A stretch of 64,000 nt of DNA, taken from NCBI RefSeq assembly GCF_003369445.1, contig NZ_QRCU01000077.1, positions 186,001-250,000 of the forward strand, read 5' to 3'. The position numbers and the translations under genes were made by a program. The stretch is from Arthrobacter silvisoli (GTDB lineage Bacteria; Actinomycetota; Actinomycetes; Actinomycetales; Micrococcaceae). The notes under the pieces are model-generated. The model did no database searches, was not told the DNA's origin, and saw nothing but the letters and a program-made list of their open reading frames with translations. This document shows, in pieces, positions 62,639-64,000 of the stretch. Numbering within the stretch: the stretch's first letter is position 1; every line of letters begins with the position of its first letter.

Positions 62639-63127
62639 TTGGCGGAAACACTGGACCCGTATGATGCGGACCTGACCACACCGGACCTGGTCATCCTCGA
62701 AATGGAAGCCACGGATAAGAGTGACGCCGCCGCGCAGCTTGCCGAACGTCTCCACGCCCACGGCCGCATCACGGACCTCGAGGGCTTCCTGGGCCAGGTC
62801 AACGCCCGCGAGCACCAGATGGCCACCGGGCTGCCAGGGGGCATCGGGCTGCCGCATGCCCGCAGCGAATTCGTCTCCCGGATCTCCATCGCCGTGGGCG
62901 TCACCAAGTTCGGGCACGCCCTCGACTTCGGCGCCGCGGACGGGCCGGCCACCCTGGTCCTGCTGATCGCCACGCCGCCCAGTTCCTTCTCCGACCACCT
63001 CGAAGTCCTGGCCACCATGGCCCGTTCGCTGTCCAAGGAATCCTTCCGGGAATCCCTGCGGCGCGCCCACGATCCCGAAGTCATCGCCGAGCTGATCAAC
63101 TCCAGCCTGGTGTTCTTCGACCACTGA
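62639..63127 (+). CDS. stand-alone fructose-type PTS EIIA
   Basis: A 162-residue protein with the EIIA-Fru fold. The phospho-His is in GGIGLPHARSEF (about residue 78), flanked by TDLEGFLGQVNAREHQMATG. No IIB or IIC follows, so it may pass phosphate to a separate transporter or regulate glycerol use. TTG 62639 is the likely start: AAGGGAA is 8 nt upstream and no nearby ATG fits. Sits 54 bp after glpD, so co-transcription is possible. Confidence 0.88.
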   Translation: MAETLDPYDADLTTPDLVILEMEATDKSDAAAQLAERLHAHGRITDLEGFLGQVNAREHQMATGLPGGIGLPHARSEFVSRISIAVGVTKFGHALDFGAADGPATLVLLIATPPSSFSDHLEVLATMARSLSKESFRESLRRAHDPEVIAELINSSLVFFDH

Positions 63128-63199
63128 GATCGGGGCAGGACTGACTGACCCTTGGAGCGCGTTTAGCCGTTCTACAGCCTGACGAAGTACGGTTAAGGG

Positions 63200-64000
63200 G
63201 TGTTGAAAACCGCTCTGAAACCCCGCTGGATCGCAGGGCTCGTCTTTGCGCTCCTGCTTTCCGGGGTGTTCGTGCTGCTGAGCCAGTGGCAGTTCGGACG
63301 ATCCACCCAGAGCGAGGTTCCCGTCTCTCCGCAGATCGAGGAAACCAAGGCCCTCACCACCGTCCTGCAGCCCGGCACCTTCTTCCCCGGTGCCGTCGCG
63401 GACCAGATGGTCAGCGCCACCGGCAGCTACGATCCCGCCAAGCAGGTCGTCGTCGAGGGCCGCCTGAAGGACGGCAAGAAAGGGTACTGGGTCGTCTCGG
63501 CTTTCGCCGTCGACGGCGCACCCGTCCTCCGCGGTGCCGGAGCCTCGGCGAGGACCTGGATTCCGGTGGCCCGCGCCTGGGTGGCTGAGCCCGGCCAGGC
63601 CGTCCCGCCGCCGTCGGGCACCATTGAGCTGACCGGACGCCTGCTTCCTTCGGAAGCCCCGCTGCCGAACGTCGACGCCGGTGCGGGACGCGCCTCGGCG
63701 GTCTCGGTCGCCGAACTCATCAACCGCTGGGACGTGTCCAGCTACCCGGGGTTCGTTGCGGCCAGCGCCGAAAGCAGCGGCGGCAAGGCAGTGGACCTGC
63801 CCGTGGACATGAAGCCTCTCAACATCCCGGCCCAGCCGCCGGCGCAGCAGATCAACTGGCTGAACCTCTTCTACTCCGTGGAGTGGGTGGTCTTCGCCGG
63901 CTTCGCTCTTTACATCTGGTGGCGCCTGGTGGCCGACGACTACCGCCGCGACCTTGAAGAGGACGTCCCCGACGATGAGCCCGGGCACGACGAAACACCA
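63200..64000 (+). CDS. SURF1-family cytochrome oxidase assembly protein, 3' end outside window
   Basis: Membrane protein that assists cytochrome c oxidase (complex IV) maturation. It has the family layout: N-terminal helix (IAGLVFALLLSGVFVLLSQW), a large external domain with GYWVVSAFAVDG, and a C-terminal helix (YSVEWVVFAGFALYIWW). 267 codons are present to the right edge with no stop; the gene is nearly complete. TACGGT is 6 nt before GTG 63200, a leaderless pattern. Confidence 0.9.
   Translation, partial: MLKTALKPRWIAGLVFALLLSGVFVLLSQWQFGRSTQSEVPVSPQIEETKALTTVLQPGTFFPGAVADQMVSATGSYDPAKQVVVEGRLKDGKKGYWVVSAFAVDGAPVLRGAGASARTWIPVARAWVAEPGQAVPPPSGTIELTGRLLPSEAPLPNVDAGAGRASAVSVAELINRWDVSSYPGFVAASAESSGGKAVDLPVDMKPLNIPAQPPAQQINWLNLFYSVEWVVFAGFALYIWWRLVADDYRRDLEEDVPDDEPGHDETP

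Noticed and set aside
59495..63988. A 1497-codon open frame on the minus strand
   Set aside because: It runs antisense to guaB3, glpD, the EIIA and SURF1, all with clear motifs. High GC at third codon positions leaves the opposite strand open; no domain is visible.

Overview
The window is 64 kb of high-GC chromosomal DNA from an actinobacterium, most probably Arthrobacter, Pseudarthrobacter or another member of the Micrococcaceae. The evidence is mycothiol-type genes (a short actinobacterial ino1 and mshA), a groES-groEL pair behind CIRCE boxes whose GroEL has a His-rich tail, GuaB3, a DUF222-HNH (13E12-type) protein, a Zur-type box upstream of a zinc-free L36 gene, and many promoters in which a TANNNT -10 hexamer lies 6-7 nt before the start codon, as expected for leaderless mRNAs. 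The genus is an inference; no rRNA or tRNA gene was recognised. No IS element, prophage, CRISPR array or attachment site was seen. No gene-free stretch exceeds 300 bp.

Layout. 1-5.3 kb: sugar PTS genes: ptsI (cut by the left edge, minus strand), a TetR-type regulator, mtlA and mtlD for mannitol. 5.4-9.3 kb: glmS, acpS and nnrD (cell wall precursor, fatty acid synthase activation, NAD(P)HX repair). 9.4-15.8 kb: glgX-treY-treZ, converting glycogen to trehalose. 15.9-18.7 kb: a sensor kinase / response regulator / exported protein operon. 18.8-24.4 kb: aldo-keto reductase, ino1, a MerR regulator divergent from a DUF2306 membrane protein, a possible uracil-DNA-glycosylase-like protein with an acidic and Ala/Lys-rich N-terminus, and a GNAT acetyltransferase. 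24.4-27.6 kb: a DUF3100 membrane protein divergent from an amidohydrolase around a perfect GntR-like palindrome. 27.7-33.8 kb: DUF222-HNH protein, fhs, mshA and a PfkB-type kinase. 33.9-38.0 kb: alr-tsaE-tsaB-rimI-tsaD, a tightly overlapping operon centred on tRNA t6A synthesis. 38.0-40.3 kb: a PadR-DUF1048-DrrAB-like export operon. 40.5-45.8 kb: a YbdK-type glutamate-cysteine ligase, a Zur-box-led CobW-like gene plus zinc-free L36, an AroE-like dehydrogenase, a methyltransferase and a small membrane protein. 45.8-49.1 kb: groES-groEL with two CIRCE boxes, then DUF389. 49.2-55.0 kb: OafA-type acyltransferase, guaB and an ABC exporter. 55.0-59.4 kb: a three-gene operon with a WXG100-like protein and an EspG-like protein, then a secreted subtilase. 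59.5-64 kb: guaB3, glpD, a stand-alone fructose-type EIIA and SURF1, which runs off the right edge in frame.

How the genes work together. EI, MtlA and the orphan EIIA belong to one phosphorelay world; GlpD feeds glycerol phosphate into the same central metabolism. Ino1 and MshA supply the first steps of mycothiol. GuaB and the Cys-lacking GuaB3 lie 8 kb apart. The least explained modules are the WXG100/EspG-like operon (55.0-57.3 kb), the DUF3100-amidohydrolase pair (24.5-27.6 kb), the Zur-box-led P-loop-less CobW-like gene (41.7-43.1 kb) and the two-component operon with its CM-repeat exported protein (15.9-18.7 kb).
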